Source of the DNA: Erythrobacter sp.
Lineage (GTDB): Bacteria; Pseudomonadota; Alphaproteobacteria; Sphingomonadales; Sphingomonadaceae
Reading direction: 5' to 3'
Length of the DNA stretch: 64,000 nucleotides
NCBI GenBank assembly: GCA_009993605.1
Contig: JAACTB010000007.1
Location: 124,001 to 188,000 of the forward strand
Shown here: positions 26,410 through 35,495 of the stretch, one piece after another
How positions within the stretch are numbered: position 1 is the stretch's first letter
Layout: each line of letters begins with the position of its first letter
Made by a program: the position numbers and the translations under genes
Notes under the pieces: model-generated
What the model was told of the DNA's origin: nothing
Database searches by the model: none
What the model saw: only the letters and a program-made list of their open reading frames with translations

Positions 26410-28272
26410 TCAGGAGGGTCGATTGCGTAGGATATCGTCCATCTGTTCGCGCAGGATCGGATCCCATTCCGAGCGCAATTCTCGCACCCTTGCGATCAGG
26501 GCCTCGTTCTCGTGATAGGGAATATCGAGGCGGTAGAGATTGGCGATGTCGCGCATGGTGCTGCGGTCCATGGTCTCAAACGCATCCGCAGCCGCTTCGG
26601 CCTGATCCTCGTCCATCCCGAGCGCTTCGAATGCGGATCGGCCCATGCGCAGCGAACTGTCATAGGTCTCGCGCACGATATCGCGGCATCCGTAGGCCCA
26701 TAGTTCGTAGACATGGTTGCGATCGATCGCGCGGGCGAGGACGTGCAGACCGGGAAAGTTCTTCACTGCATATTGCACCAATTTGTCGATCTGCTCCCGC
26801 TCGTCGAGCGCGACGACCAACAGCCTCGCTTTGTCTATCCCCGCCGATGCGAGAAGGTCGGGTCGGGTCGCATCGCCGAAATAGGTGCGGAAGCCGAATT
26901 TCCGCACGATTTCGAGCTGTTGCGAATCGTAGTCGATGACCGTGGTGGAATAGCCGGCGGCTTGCAGCATCCGATCGACGATCCCGCCCATGCGGCCTCT
27001 CCCGGCGATGATGACCGGATTTTCCTCCTCGATTGCGTCCGCCTCGCGATCGTCGCCCGCGCAATAGGCATGGGCGACGACCTTGTCGTAGAAAATGAAC
27101 AGCAGAGGCGTGAGCAGCATGGTCAGCGCCACAACCAGCAGCAGCAGATCGGCGAGCGCGGTGTCGAAAACCGCGCTGGCGATCCCGAAGGAGATCAGGA
27201 CGAAGGCGAACTCGCCAGCCTGGGGCAGGCTCAGCGCGAACAGCCAGAGCGCCTGCTTGCGAAGCCCGTAGAGCCAGCCGACGGCCAGCAGAACCGCCAT
27301 CTTGGCCGCGATCGTCACCATCGCCCAGAACAGAACGGTCGGCCAGATATCGCTGGCGAGACCGAAATCGATCCCGGCCCCGACGGTGATGAAGAACAGG
27401 CCGAGCAGAAGGCCCTTGAAGGGATTGATGTCGCTTTCAAGCTCGTGCCGGTATTCGCTGGTGGCGAGGACGACGCCCGCGACGAAGGCGCCCAAAGCCG
27501 GGCTGAGACCCACCAGCGACATCATGAGAGCGATCCCGATCACCACCACCAGTGCGGCAGCGGTGAAGAGCTCGCGCAGATTGGCGGCGGCGATATAGCG
27601 GAAGAGCGGACGAATCGCATAGATCCCGAGCGCGATGACCACGCCCACCGCCGCGAGGCGCGCCAGCGCGGCCAGCCAGACCGGCATGGCCGCGGTCAGG
27701 TCGATCCCGCCATGATGCGCCGCATCGCCGGCATGGGCGCCCGCCGTCGCTAAAAGTTCGGGCATGGCGAGGAAGGGCAGCAGAGCGAGGATCGGGATCA
27801 CCGCGACATCCTGAACCAGCAGGACGCTGAAGCTCGCCTCTCCCCCCTCGGAGCGCATCAGGTTCTTTTCGGTCAGGGTCTGGACGATGATCGCAGTCGA
27901 GGAAAGCGCGAGGACCATCCCGATCGCAAGCGCCGTTTGCCTGGGCCGATCGTCGAGCAGCGCGATGCTGGCGATGGCGAGCGTCGTCAGCAGCACCTGT
28001 CCGCCGCCCAGGCCGAAAAGCTTGCCGCGCATTTCCCACAAGCGCTTGGGTTCGAGTTCCAGCCCGACGATGAACAGCATCATCACCACGCCGAATTCGG
28101 CAAAGACCTGCAAGGCCTCGACATCCACCCGCAAGGCCGCAAGCAGCGGGCTGATCGCCATGCCTGCCAAGAGATATCCGAGCACCGAGCCGAGCCCGAA
28201 CCGGCTCGCCAGCGGGACGGCGACCACGCTGGCGACGAGGATCAGGAAAGCGAGAATGAGGAAACCGGTCAT
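26410..28272 (-). CDS. CPA2-family monovalent cation:proton antiporter (KefB/KefC-like)
   Basis: The 620-residue inner-membrane protein has about 12 transmembrane segments in residues 1-380 (Na+/H+ exchanger domain), starting ILAFLILVASVVAVPLASRFGLGSVLGYLLAG. A cytosolic TrkA-N/RCK domain (about 400-520) begins PVIIAGRGRMGGIVDRML with the nucleotide-binding GxGxxG. The family exports K+ or exchanges Na+/H+; Kef proteins are gated by glutathione adducts. A KefF/KefG-type partner gene is not adjacent, so glutathione control is not established. It sits 28 nt downstream of lpdA on the same strand. Confidence 0.92.
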   Translation of the reverse strand: MTGFLILAFLILVASVVAVPLASRFGLGSVLGYLLAGMAISPLLAALRVDVEALQVFAEFGVVMMLFIVGLELEPKRLWEMRGKLFGLGGGQVLLTTLAIASIALLDDRPRQTALAIGMVLALSSTAIIVQTLTEKNLMRSEGGEASFSVLLVQDVAVIPILALLPFLAMPELLATAGAHAGDAAHHGGIDLTAAMPVWLAALARLAAVGVVIALGIYAIRPLFRYIAAANLRELFTAAALVVVIGIALMMSLVGLSPALGAFVAGVVLATSEYRHELESDINPFKGLLLGLFFITVGAGIDFGLASDIWPTVLFWAMVTIAAKMAVLLAVGWLYGLRKQALWLFALSLPQAGEFAFVLISFGIASAVFDTALADLLLLVVALTMLLTPLLFIFYDKVVAHAYCAGDDREADAIEEENPVIIAGRGRMGGIVDRMLQAAGYSTTVIDYDSQQLEIVRKFGFRTYFGDATRPDLLASAGIDKARLLVVALDEREQIDKLVQYAVKNFPGLHVLARAIDRNHVYELWAYGCRDIVRETYDSSLRMGRSAFEALGMDEDQAEAAADAFETMDRSTMRDIANLYRLDIPYHENEALIARVRELRSEWDPILREQMDDILRNRPS

Positions 28273-28300
28273 CTCGCCCCGACCCTTTCAGCACACGTCA

Positions 28301-29716
28301 TCAGATATGGAGCGCCCGTCCATAGCTCGCAAGCACGCTCTCGTGCATCGATTCGCTGATGGTCGGATGCGGGAAGACCGTGTTCATCAGCTCCGCCTCG
28401 GTCGTCTCCAGCGTCTTGCCGACGACGAAGCCCTGGATCATCTCGGTCACTTCGGCACCTACCATATGCGCGCCGAGCAATTCGCCGGTCTTCGCATCGA
28501 ACACGGTCTTCACGAAACCCTCCGCCTCGCCCAGCGCGATGGCCTTGCCGTTGCCGATGAAGGGGAAGGTGCCTGCCTTGACCTCGTGGCCCGCTTCCTT
28601 CGCCCTCGCTTCAGTCAGACCGACGCTGGCGATCTGGGGGTGGCAATAGGTGCAGCCGGGAATGTTGCTGCGATCGAGCGGGTGCGGGTGTACCTCCTTG
28701 TTGCCGAGTTCCTTCGCGATCGCTTCGGCGCAAGTGACGCCCTCGTGGCTCGCCTTGTGCGCCAGCCACGGTCCGGGGGTACAATCGCCGATGGCCCACA
28801 GGCCCTTCGACTTCGTACGGCCATAGGGATCGATCTGGATAAAGCCGCGATCCATCTCGGCCAGTTTTTCGATGCCGATGGTCTCGGTGTTGGGCACGAT
28901 GCCGATGGCGGTGATGCAGTGTGAAAACTCGGTCTCTGCGACCTTGCCGTCCTTACCCTTGATCTTCGCCTTCACGCCTGTGTCGGACACCTTGATATCC
29001 TCGACCCCGGCGCCGGTCATGATCGTCATGCCCTGCTTGGTGAGCGATTTTTCGAGGAAGGCGCTGACGTCCTTGTCCTCCACCGGCACGATCCGGTCGA
29101 GCATTTCGACCACGGTCACATCGACGCCCATGTCGTTGTAGAAGCTCGCGAATTCGATGCCGATCGCGCCCGATCCGATGACGAGCAGCTTGGTCGGCAA
29201 TTCGGTGGGCGTCATGGCGTGGCGATAGGTCCAAACCCGCTTTCCGTCCGCCTTGGCGAAAGGCAGATCGCGTGCGCGGGCGCCTGTGGCGACGATCACG
29301 TGCTTGGCGGTGAGCTTCTCCTCGCCCTTGTCGGATTTCACTGTGAGCGAGGTCGGCCCGGTCAGCGTTCCTTCGCCCATATGCACCGCGATCTTGTTCT
29401 TCTTCATCAGGTGCGTAACGCCCTGATTGAGCTGTTTCGCGACGCCGCGGCTGCGTTTCACCACTGCGTCCAGATCGGCCTCGATCTCGCCCGCGATCTT
29501 GAGCCCGTAATCCTTGGCGTGCTGCGCGTAATGCATGATTTCCGCCGAGCGCAGCAGCGCCTTGGTCGGGATGCAGCCCCAATTGAGGCAGATCCCGCCA
29601 AGCAATTCGCGTTCGACGATGGCGGTCTTCAAACCCAGCTGCGCACAGCGGATCGCCGCGACATAGCCGCCCGGTCCGGAGCCGAGAACGATGACGTCAT
29701 AGGAAGTGTCAGCCAT
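28301..29716 (-). CDS. lpdA: Dihydrolipoamide dehydrogenase (E3)
   Basis: The 471-residue flavoenzyme reoxidises dihydrolipoamide on E2 subunits and passes electrons to NAD. The FAD-binding start is VIVLGSGPGGYVAAIRCAQLG, the redox disulfide is C43/C48 in GGICLNWGCIPTK, the NAD domain has LLVIGSGAIGIEFASFY, and the C-terminal active-site His-Glu region is FPHPTISESMHE. It ends an operon begun by the PDH E2 gene pdhC, which makes pyruvate dehydrogenase the likely partner, although E3 is usually shared with 2-oxoglutarate dehydrogenase. Confidence 0.97.
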   Translation of the reverse strand: MADTSYDVIVLGSGPGGYVAAIRCAQLGLKTAIVERELLGGICLNWGCIPTKALLRSAEIMHYAQHAKDYGLKIAGEIEADLDAVVKRSRGVAKQLNQGVTHLMKKNKIAVHMGEGTLTGPTSLTVKSDKGEEKLTAKHVIVATGARARDLPFAKADGKRVWTYRHAMTPTELPTKLLVIGSGAIGIEFASFYNDMGVDVTVVEMLDRIVPVEDKDVSAFLEKSLTKQGMTIMTGAGVEDIKVSDTGVKAKIKGKDGKVAETEFSHCITAIGIVPNTETIGIEKLAEMDRGFIQIDPYGRTKSKGLWAIGDCTPGPWLAHKASHEGVTCAEAIAKELGNKEVHPHPLDRSNIPGCTYCHPQIASVGLTEARAKEAGHEVKAGTFPFIGNGKAIALGEAEGFVKTVFDAKTGELLGAHMVGAEVTEMIQGFVVGKTLETTEAELMNTVFPHPTISESMHESVLASYGRALHI

Positions 29717-29724
29717 AAATCTCT

Positions 29725-30123
29725 CTAATCGTTAGCCGATAGGGCCGCTTGCCCCGCCATGCGAACAGGCCGCGGTTTGTCCTCGTCGTCGAGGAGGACG
29801 AATTTGAAATTGCCTTGGGCGACCTTGGTCTCGGCCTCGCCATTGCGGGCGCGCGCAATCGCTTCGATCGCGATCGTCAGGGAAGTCGTGCCAGTCTCGA
29901 CGATGTCGCCATAGACGGACAATTCGTCGCCGACCGCCATCGCGCCGGGGAAGCCGAAGTCGCTGGCCGAGACGACCACCGCCTTGCCCTCGCCCACGCG
30001 GCTCGCAAGCGATCCTGCGCCGAGCGCCATCTGGCTCATGAGCCAGCCACCGAATATGCCGCCATAGGGGTTGGTGTCGCTCGGCATGGCGGTGACGCGG
30101 ATAAGAGGAGTGCGTTCGGGCAT
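29725..30123 (-). CDS. Acyl-CoA thioesterase, hotdog fold (YciA-like)
   Basis: The 132-residue hotdog-fold protein has the YciA/acyl-CoA hydrolase signature: TAMPSDTNPYGGIFGGWLMSQMA with the catalytic Asp region, then VVVSASDFGFPGAMAVGDELSVYGDIVETGTTSLTI. The family hydrolyses acyl-CoAs with varied chain length. It lies between the SH3-type lipoprotein gene and lpdA in the pdhC-lpdA operon, 3 and 8 nt from its neighbours. A role in adjusting acetyl- or acyl-CoA pools near pyruvate dehydrogenase is inference. Confidence 0.88.
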   Translation of the reverse strand: MPERTPLIRVTAMPSDTNPYGGIFGGWLMSQMALGAGSLASRVGEGKAVVVSASDFGFPGAMAVGDELSVYGDIVETGTTSLTIAIEAIARARNGEAETKVAQGNFKFVLLDDEDKPRPVRMAGQAALSAND

Positions 30124-30126
30124 ATC

Positions 30127-30582
30127 TTAACCGGCCACCAGTTTGAGGAAATCTTCATCGACCCAACCGGAGCGGCAGGGACCTTCATAGGCCTGGCGGG
30201 TGGGAACGGGCGATCCGGTGCCGCAATCGATCGGATCGTCTGCGTCGGGCGCATAGACCACGCCCACCCAGTCACCGACCTTCTGACACATGGAGACACC
30301 CCGCCCCACCCCGATCCGGTCGATAACTTCGGCGCTTCCCGCAGGCGCTGCGAGCACGGGGAGACCCTCTCCCTCAGCTGAAAGATTGGTCACTCGCCCG
30401 AAACTGGCGCAGGCATCGAACCGCGGTCCGTCGAACCCGATCTGCACGGCGCGTTCGCTCGGGCCGTCGCGACCAAGCGAGGCGTCCTCGCTGGCGCCAT
30501 AGGAACCGGTCGGACCATCGCTTTCGCTGCAGGCGGCGAGAAGCAGCGGTAAAGCCAGCAGAAGAAGACGTCCGCGCAGCAA
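30127..30582 (-). CDS. SH3-domain-like lipoprotein, unknown function
   Basis: The 151-residue protein begins with a short lipoprotein signal (RLLLLALPLLLAAC, lipidated Cys18). After a low-complexity stretch comes an SH3b-like segment (FGRVTNLSAEGEGLPVLAAPAG... ending GWVDEDFLKLV) of the kind often annotated 'SH3 domain-containing protein'. Several cysteines (in FDACASFG, VSMCQKVG, PIDCGTG, EGPCRSG) could form disulfides in the periplasm. It sits 2 nt after pdhC, so it is co-transcribed with metabolic genes despite an envelope location. Ligand and function are unknown. Confidence 0.8.
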   Translation of the reverse strand: MLRGRLLLLALPLLLAACSESDGPTGSYGASEDASLGRDGPSERAVQIGFDGPRFDACASFGRVTNLSAEGEGLPVLAAPAGSAEVIDRIGVGRGVSMCQKVGDWVGVVYAPDADDPIDCGTGSPVPTRQAYEGPCRSGWVDEDFLKLVAG

Positions 30583-30584
30583 GA

Positions 30585-31931
30585 TCAGACCACCAGCCCC
30601 ATCGGATTTTCGCAGAGGTTCTTGAATGCTTCCATCAGCTGCGCCCCATCGGCGCCATCGATGGCGCGGTGGTCGAAGCTGCCAGTGGCGCTCATCACGG
30701 TCGCGACGCCGAGGGCGCCATCGATCACATGAGGCCGCTGCTCGCCAGCGCCGACCGCCAGGATCATCGCCTGCGGAGGATTGATGACCGCGTCGAACTG
30801 TTTGGTGCCGAACATGCCGAGATTGGACAGGCTGGCTGTGCCGCCCTGATATTCGTGCGGTTGCAATTTTCCATCGCGCGCCTTCCCGGCCAATTCCTTC
30901 ATCTCGGTGCCGATCTGAGCGAGGCCCTTGCGACCCGCATCGACGATAATCGGCGTGATCAGGCCACTGGGTGCCGCGACCGCGACCGAGATATCCTGTC
31001 GCGTATACTGGTGCAGTTCGTCGCCTTGGAAGCTGACATTGCAGGCAGGCACGCGCTGGAGCGCGCGGGCGAGCGCCTTGATCAGCAGGTCGTTGACCGA
31101 CAGCTTGACGCCATCCGCCTCGAGCGAGGCATTCAGCTGGCTGCGCAGCTTGAGCAGCGCGTCGAGACGCACATCCACCGTCAGATAGATATGCGGGATG
31201 GTCTGCTTGGCCTCGGTCAAGCGGCGCGCGATGACCTTGCGGACATTGTTGAGCTTCTGCGCTTCGTAAGGTGCGCCGAAATCGCTCTCTGCCGGAGTCT
31301 TCGCAGGCGTCTTGGGATCGGCCATGGCGTGATCGCGCGCCTTGTCGCTTGCGGAAGCGGACACCTTGCCCGGTTCGGCCTTCTCGACATCCGCCTTGAC
31401 GATGCGTCCGTTCGGGCCGCTGCCTTTTACCTGCGACAGGTCGAGGCCCTTCTGTTCCGCGATGCGCTTGGCGAGGGGCGACGCGATGATCCGATCGCCG
31501 GTCGGCTGAGGAGCGGACGCATTTTGCGCGGCAGAGGGGGCAGCAGAAGAAGCGGACGACTTCGCGTCGGCCTTCGGTTCTTCTGTCCGCTTCGCTTCCT
31601 GTTCGACCTTCTCCTCGCGCGCTTCTTCAGCATCGCCCTTGGGCGCAGCCTTTGCGGTCTCGGCGGCGGCGGCTTCGTCCACATCCTCGCCTTCTTCGGC
31701 GAGCACGGCGATGACGGTGCCGACCTTCACGCCTTCGCTACCCTCCTCGACCGCGATCGAAGCAAGCGTGCCTTCGTCCACGGCTTCAAACTCCATCGTC
31801 GCCTTGTCGGTCTCGATCTCGGCCATGATGTCGCCAGCCTGGACCTTGTCGCCCGGCTTGATGAGCCAGCGCGCAAGCGTGCCCTCCTCCATTGTAGGCG
31901 ACAGAGCGGGCATCTTGATCGGAGTGGGCAT
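30585..31931 (-). CDS. pdhC: Pyruvate dehydrogenase complex dihydrolipoyl acetyltransferase (E2)
   Basis: The 448-residue E2 has one N-terminal lipoyl domain with the lipoylated K43 ([14 protein letters not shown]), an Ala/Glu/Lys-rich flexible linker, a peripheral-subunit-binding domain (about 149-186, [20 protein letters not shown]) and the catalytic acetyltransferase core with H421 and D425 in [12 protein letters not shown]. The start [19 protein letters not shown] and ending NPMGLVV are those of alphaproteobacterial PDH E2. It heads the operon with a lipoprotein, a thioesterase and lpdA; the E1 genes are not in the window. Lipoate comes from lipA at 4.3 kb. Confidence 0.95.
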   Translation of the reverse strand: MPTPIKMPALSPTMEEGTLARWLIKPGDKVQAGDIMAEIETDKATMEFEAVDEGTLASIAVEEGSEGVKVGTVIAVLAEEGEDVDEAAAAETAKAAPKGDAEEAREEKVEQEAKRTEEPKADAKSSASSAAPSAAQNASAPQPTGDRIIASPLAKRIAEQKGLDLSQVKGSGPNGRIVKADVEKAEPGKVSASASDKARDHAMADPKTPAKTPAESDFGAPYEAQKLNNVRKVIARRLTEAKQTIPHIYLTVDVRLDALLKLRSQLNASLEADGVKLSVNDLLIKALARALQRVPACNVSFQGDELHQYTRQDISVAVAAPSGLITPIIVDAGRKGLAQIGTEMKELAGKARDGKLQPHEYQGGTASLSNLGMFGTKQFDAVINPPQAMILAVGAGEQRPHVIDGALGVATVMSATGSFDHRAIDGADGAQLMEAFKNLCENPMGLVV

Positions 31932-32095
31932 GGTTTACGTTACGTCCTCGCGCGGGAAGCTGACGGTTCGGTTCGCAGCACCTCTGCCCAAACCGGGCGA
32001 CCGCCGCAAGGTCCTTGCAGTGAATACGAATTTGCCGGATACGCGCAGCCTGCCCGGGACCGGGTAAGGGGACAGGGGCAAAGGGAGACGGTCCG

Positions 32096-32548
32096 ATGCG
32101 CATTTACCTGGTCGTGATGGACGAAACGGAGGAGGCGAAGATCGCGCTGCGCTTCGCCAGCCTGCGCGCCGCACGCACCGGTGGCACATTGCATATCCTG
32201 GCGCTGGTGCCCCGCCAGAACTTCAACGCGTTCGGCGCGGTGCAGGCGACGATCGAGCAGGAGGCGAAGGATCGGGCCGAAGTCATGGCCAATTCCGCCG
32301 CCGGAAACATCTTCGCGGAAAGCGGCAAGATGCCGCAGATCGCGGTGCGCAGCGGCAATCCGCAGGAAGTCGTGCGCAATTATCTGAACGAGCGCGAGGA
32401 CATCGCGGCGCTGGTTCTCGGCGCCAATCGCGAAGGGGGCCCGGGCCCGCTGATCACTCATTTCGCGCATGATGCGGGCAGCCTTCCCTGCCCGCTCTAT
32501 ATCGTGCCCGGAGGTCTCGACAACGAGGCGCTCGACCGCCTCGCGTAA
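32096..32548 (+). CDS. Universal stress protein (UspA family)
   Basis: The 150-residue single-domain protein has the Usp Rossmann-like fold: strand IYLVVMDETEEA, helix ALRFASLRAARTG, and the nucleotide-binding signature ALVLGANREGGPGPLITHF, matching the G-x2-G-x9-G(S/T) pattern only in part. Usp proteins respond to starvation and other stresses and some bind ATP. It is divergent from pdhC across 164 nt and convergent with the peroxiredoxin gene, with 9 nt between the two stops and no obvious terminator there. Confidence 0.88.
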   Translation: MRIYLVVMDETEEAKIALRFASLRAARTGGTLHILALVPRQNFNAFGAVQATIEQEAKDRAEVMANSAAGNIFAESGKMPQIAVRSGNPQEVVRNYLNEREDIAALVLGANREGGPGPLITHFAHDAGSLPCPLYIVPGGLDNEALDRLA

Positions 32549-32557
32549 CGGCGCGGA

Positions 32558-33073
32558 TCAGGTGCGGGTACCGCGCGTCGGATAATCCTTTTCGATCGTG
32601 AACATTAGCCCTTCGAGCAGATCGTCGAGATCGGGGCGTGTGAACGGTGCGCTCTGTACGACGGCGAAATGCAGCGTGCCGTCCGGCTTGACCACGAACA
32701 GGCCGGGTTCCGAGAAGACGTCAGGCTCCTCACTGCCCTCGCGCTTTTCCGAGATATAGAGGCCGTATTCGCGCGCCTTGTCCTCGCTCAGCGAGTGGGC
32801 GAGCGGGAGATCGTGCGTGTCCCACTCCTCGTGACTCACCGCCGCCCGTTCGGGGCTGTCCATCGAGATTGCGAAGACGTTGATGCCCTTGTCCGTGAAC
32901 TTGTCGAGTTTGCCGCCGAGTTCGGTGAGGTACTTCTTGCAGATCGGGCAATGCTTCCCGCGATAGAAGACGAGCATCGTGAAATTGTCAGGGTTCTGTT
33001 TCTCCAATTCGAAGCGCGCCTCGATCGTCAGCGGCAGGTCGAGGGCGGGAACGGGCTGGCCAGGCTTGAGCAT
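32558..33073 (-). CDS. Peroxiredoxin-like (AhpC/TSA family) protein
   Basis: The 171-residue thioredoxin-fold protein has a CxxC at FYRGKHCPICKKYLTELG (about residues 42-59), where typical peroxiredoxins have TxxC. This pattern belongs to the 'peroxiredoxin-like family' whose members use C-P-x-C and whose donors are mostly undefined. Peroxide or disulfide reduction is inferred. The rest (INVFAISMDSPERAAVSHEEWD, DVFSEPGLFVVKPDGTLHFAVVQS) matches that group. It is a monocistronic leftward gene. Confidence 0.88.
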   Translation of the reverse strand: MLKPGQPVPALDLPLTIEARFELEKQNPDNFTMLVFYRGKHCPICKKYLTELGGKLDKFTDKGINVFAISMDSPERAAVSHEEWDTHDLPLAHSLSEDKAREYGLYISEKREGSEEPDVFSEPGLFVVKPDGTLHFAVVQSAPFTRPDLDDLLEGLMFTIEKDYPTRGTRT

Positions 33074-33124
33074 CGATGAAATCTCCTTTGCCCGTTAAAT
33101 GGCCCGCGCCCCGTTCCCGTTCCG

Positions 33125-35431
33125 TCATTTCTTCTTGCCGCGCCCCTGATGGCGGATGTTCTTGGGACGGCCGCGCTGACCCTGGGCATGGTTCTGTCGC
33201 GGTGCGCCGCTCCCCTTGCTCGGACCCTTGCGATGACCCTTCTTGGGAGGAGGACGGTCGCCCCTCTTCTCGATGCTCTGGCCGTCGCTATCGGGAACCT
33301 CGAACTTGAGCGCGCCGGTCAGCGCATTCGCTTCGGCGAGCTTCAGCTTCAGGCGATCGCCGACGGCGTATTCGATGCCGCTGCTTTCGCCGATCAGCTT
33401 CTGCGCCGCCTCGTCATAGCGGAAATATTCGCGGCCCAGCGTGCTGACCGGCACGAGGCCGTCACCGCCGAGCTTGTCGATCGTGGCGAAGAAGCCGAAG
33501 CCCTGGACGCCGGTGATGCGCGCATCGAAGGTCTCGCCCACGCGGCCCGACAGCCATGCGGCGACATAGCGATCGATCGTGTCGCGCTCCGCCTCCATCG
33601 CGCGGCGTTCGGTCTGGCTGATCGCATCGGTGATGTTGCCGAGCGCGGATTTGTCGCGCTCCGACAGACCAGTCGCTTCAGGAAGGTCGAGCTTCGTCTT
33701 CGGCTGTTCGAGCTTGTAGGCATCGACCAGCGAGCGATGGACCAAAAGGTCCGCATAGCGCCGGATGGGCGAGGTGAAATGCGCGTAGCTGCCGAGCGCA
33801 AGGCCGAAATGCCCAGCATTGGCAGGCCCGTAAAAAGCCTGCGTCTGGCTGCGCAGGACGGCTTCCATGATCAGCGCCTTTTCCGCCGGATCGGACACGT
33901 CCTTGAGCATGCGGTTGAAGATACCCGGCGTAATGACCTGCCCCAGCGCGAAGCTGCGGCCCTGGCTTTCGAGATACTCCTTGAAGGCGGAGAGCTTCTC
34001 GCGGCTCGGCTGCTCGTGGACGCGGTAGACGACCGGAGCCTTCTTCGCCTCCAGCGCCTTGGCGGCGGCGACGTTGGCGGCGATCATGAAATCCTCGACC
34101 ACGCGATGCGCGTCGAGCCGTTCGCGTACGGCGATCTCCTCGATCACCCCTTCATCGTTCAGGCGCACCTGACGTTCGGGCAGATCGAGGTCGAGCGGGT
34201 CGCGGGCCTGCCTTGCCTTGTAGAGCAGCTTCCAGGCGCCCCAGAGGTCTTGGAGAAGCTTGTCCGCCGAGCCGTCGTCGATGGCTTTCTGCGCGTCTTC
34301 GTAGGCGATATTCGCCGCCAATCGGACGATCGCGCGGGTGAAGCGCCAATCGGTGATCTTGCCTTCGGGCGAGATGGTCATGTGGCAGGCCATCGCTGCG
34401 CGGTCCTGCTCCTCGACGAGCGAGCAGACATCGGCGCTCAGGACTTCGGGCAGCATCGGGACGACGCGGTCGGGGAAATAGACCGAATTGCCGCGCATTC
34501 TCGCTTCGCGGTCGAGCGCGCCGCCGGGGCGCACGTAATAGCTCACGTCGGCAATGGCGACGATAGCCTTGTAGCCGCCATTTCCATCCGGCTCCGCCCA
34601 GATCGCATCGTCGTGGTCGCGCGCATCGGCGGGGTCGATCGCCACGATGGGCACATCTCGCAGATCCTCGCGCTTGTCTTCCGACAGAGGCAGGTCGACC
34701 GCGCGCTCCGCCTCGGCCATCGCCTCTTCGGGAAAGATGTGCGGGATTCCGTGCTTGGCGATGGCGATCAGGCTGAAGCTCTTGGGCGCAAGCGGATCGC
34801 CGATCACCTCGACCACTTTCACGCCCGCGCGCGGCGATTTCCCGGTGCGTTCGGCGAGGACGAGTTCGCCCTCCTCCGCCCCGCCGAGATCGGAGATCAG
34901 CGAGGAATTACGGACGCGCTTGTCGACCGGGGCGAGCCAGGGCTTTCCGCCGCCGTCGAACTCGACGACACCCATGAGGCCTTCGCTGCGAGCGGGGAGC
35001 TTCTTGATTGGCGTGGCGCGCCAGCCGCGCGCGGTCTCCTCGTTGCGCGCAAGCACGCGGTCGCCGCGTTTGAGCGCCGCCATCTTCTTCGTCTCTTTGA
35101 CGAGCAAGAGCGGCGGCTTCTCATCGCTGTCCGGGTTCCAGTTCTCGGGCTGGGCGAAGACGTCGCCGTCGTCGATTTCGACCACCTTGAGAACAGTTAC
35201 CTTCGGTACGCCGCCCATCCGATGATAGGCTGTGCGCTTGCCATCGATCAGGCCTTCTTCGGCCATGTCCTTCAGGCGCTTTTTGAGCGTTATCTTCTCC
35301 TGCCCCTTGAGACCGAACGCCTTGGCGATCTCACGCTTTCCAGCGGGGGTCTCGGAGGTCTGGATGAATTCGAGAATTTGGTCTTTGCTCGGCATACCTT
35401 TAGGTTGCCGGTTCTTGTTCTGTTTTGTCAT
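33125..35431 (-). CDS. rnr: Ribonuclease R
   Basis: The 768-residue 3'-5' exoribonuclease degrades structured RNA. I use the ATG at 35431 (MTKQNKNRQPK); the frame is open to 35467, and MPSKDQILEF 12 codons in is another option. In order: N-terminal winged-helix (ILEFIQTSETPAGKREIAKAFG), cold-shock domains, RNB catalytic domain with VAIDPADARDHDDAIWAE carrying the Mg-binding aspartates, S1 domain (FDARITGVQGFGFFATIDKLG) and a long Lys/Arg/Gly-rich tail, expected to help unwind or hold RNA. A long frame on the opposite strand (33149-35545) is an antisense shadow. Confidence 0.96.
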   Translation of the reverse strand: MTKQNKNRQPKGMPSKDQILEFIQTSETPAGKREIAKAFGLKGQEKITLKKRLKDMAEEGLIDGKRTAYHRMGGVPKVTVLKVVEIDDGDVFAQPENWNPDSDEKPPLLLVKETKKMAALKRGDRVLARNEETARGWRATPIKKLPARSEGLMGVVEFDGGGKPWLAPVDKRVRNSSLISDLGGAEEGELVLAERTGKSPRAGVKVVEVIGDPLAPKSFSLIAIAKHGIPHIFPEEAMAEAERAVDLPLSEDKREDLRDVPIVAIDPADARDHDDAIWAEPDGNGGYKAIVAIADVSYYVRPGGALDREARMRGNSVYFPDRVVPMLPEVLSADVCSLVEEQDRAAMACHMTISPEGKITDWRFTRAIVRLAANIAYEDAQKAIDDGSADKLLQDLWGAWKLLYKARQARDPLDLDLPERQVRLNDEGVIEEIAVRERLDAHRVVEDFMIAANVAAAKALEAKKAPVVYRVHEQPSREKLSAFKEYLESQGRSFALGQVITPGIFNRMLKDVSDPAEKALIMEAVLRSQTQAFYGPANAGHFGLALGSYAHFTSPIRRYADLLVHRSLVDAYKLEQPKTKLDLPEATGLSERDKSALGNITDAISQTERRAMEAERDTIDRYVAAWLSGRVGETFDARITGVQGFGFFATIDKLGGDGLVPVSTLGREYFRYDEAAQKLIGESSGIEYAVGDRLKLKLAEANALTGALKFEVPDSDGQSIEKRGDRPPPKKGHRKGPSKGSGAPRQNHAQGQRGRPKNIRHQGRGKKK

Positions 35432-35495
35432 AGGTCCGATATGGGGCAGGTGGGCGCATTTTCCCACCCCTGCCCCGCATGGCGGACCACCGCGC

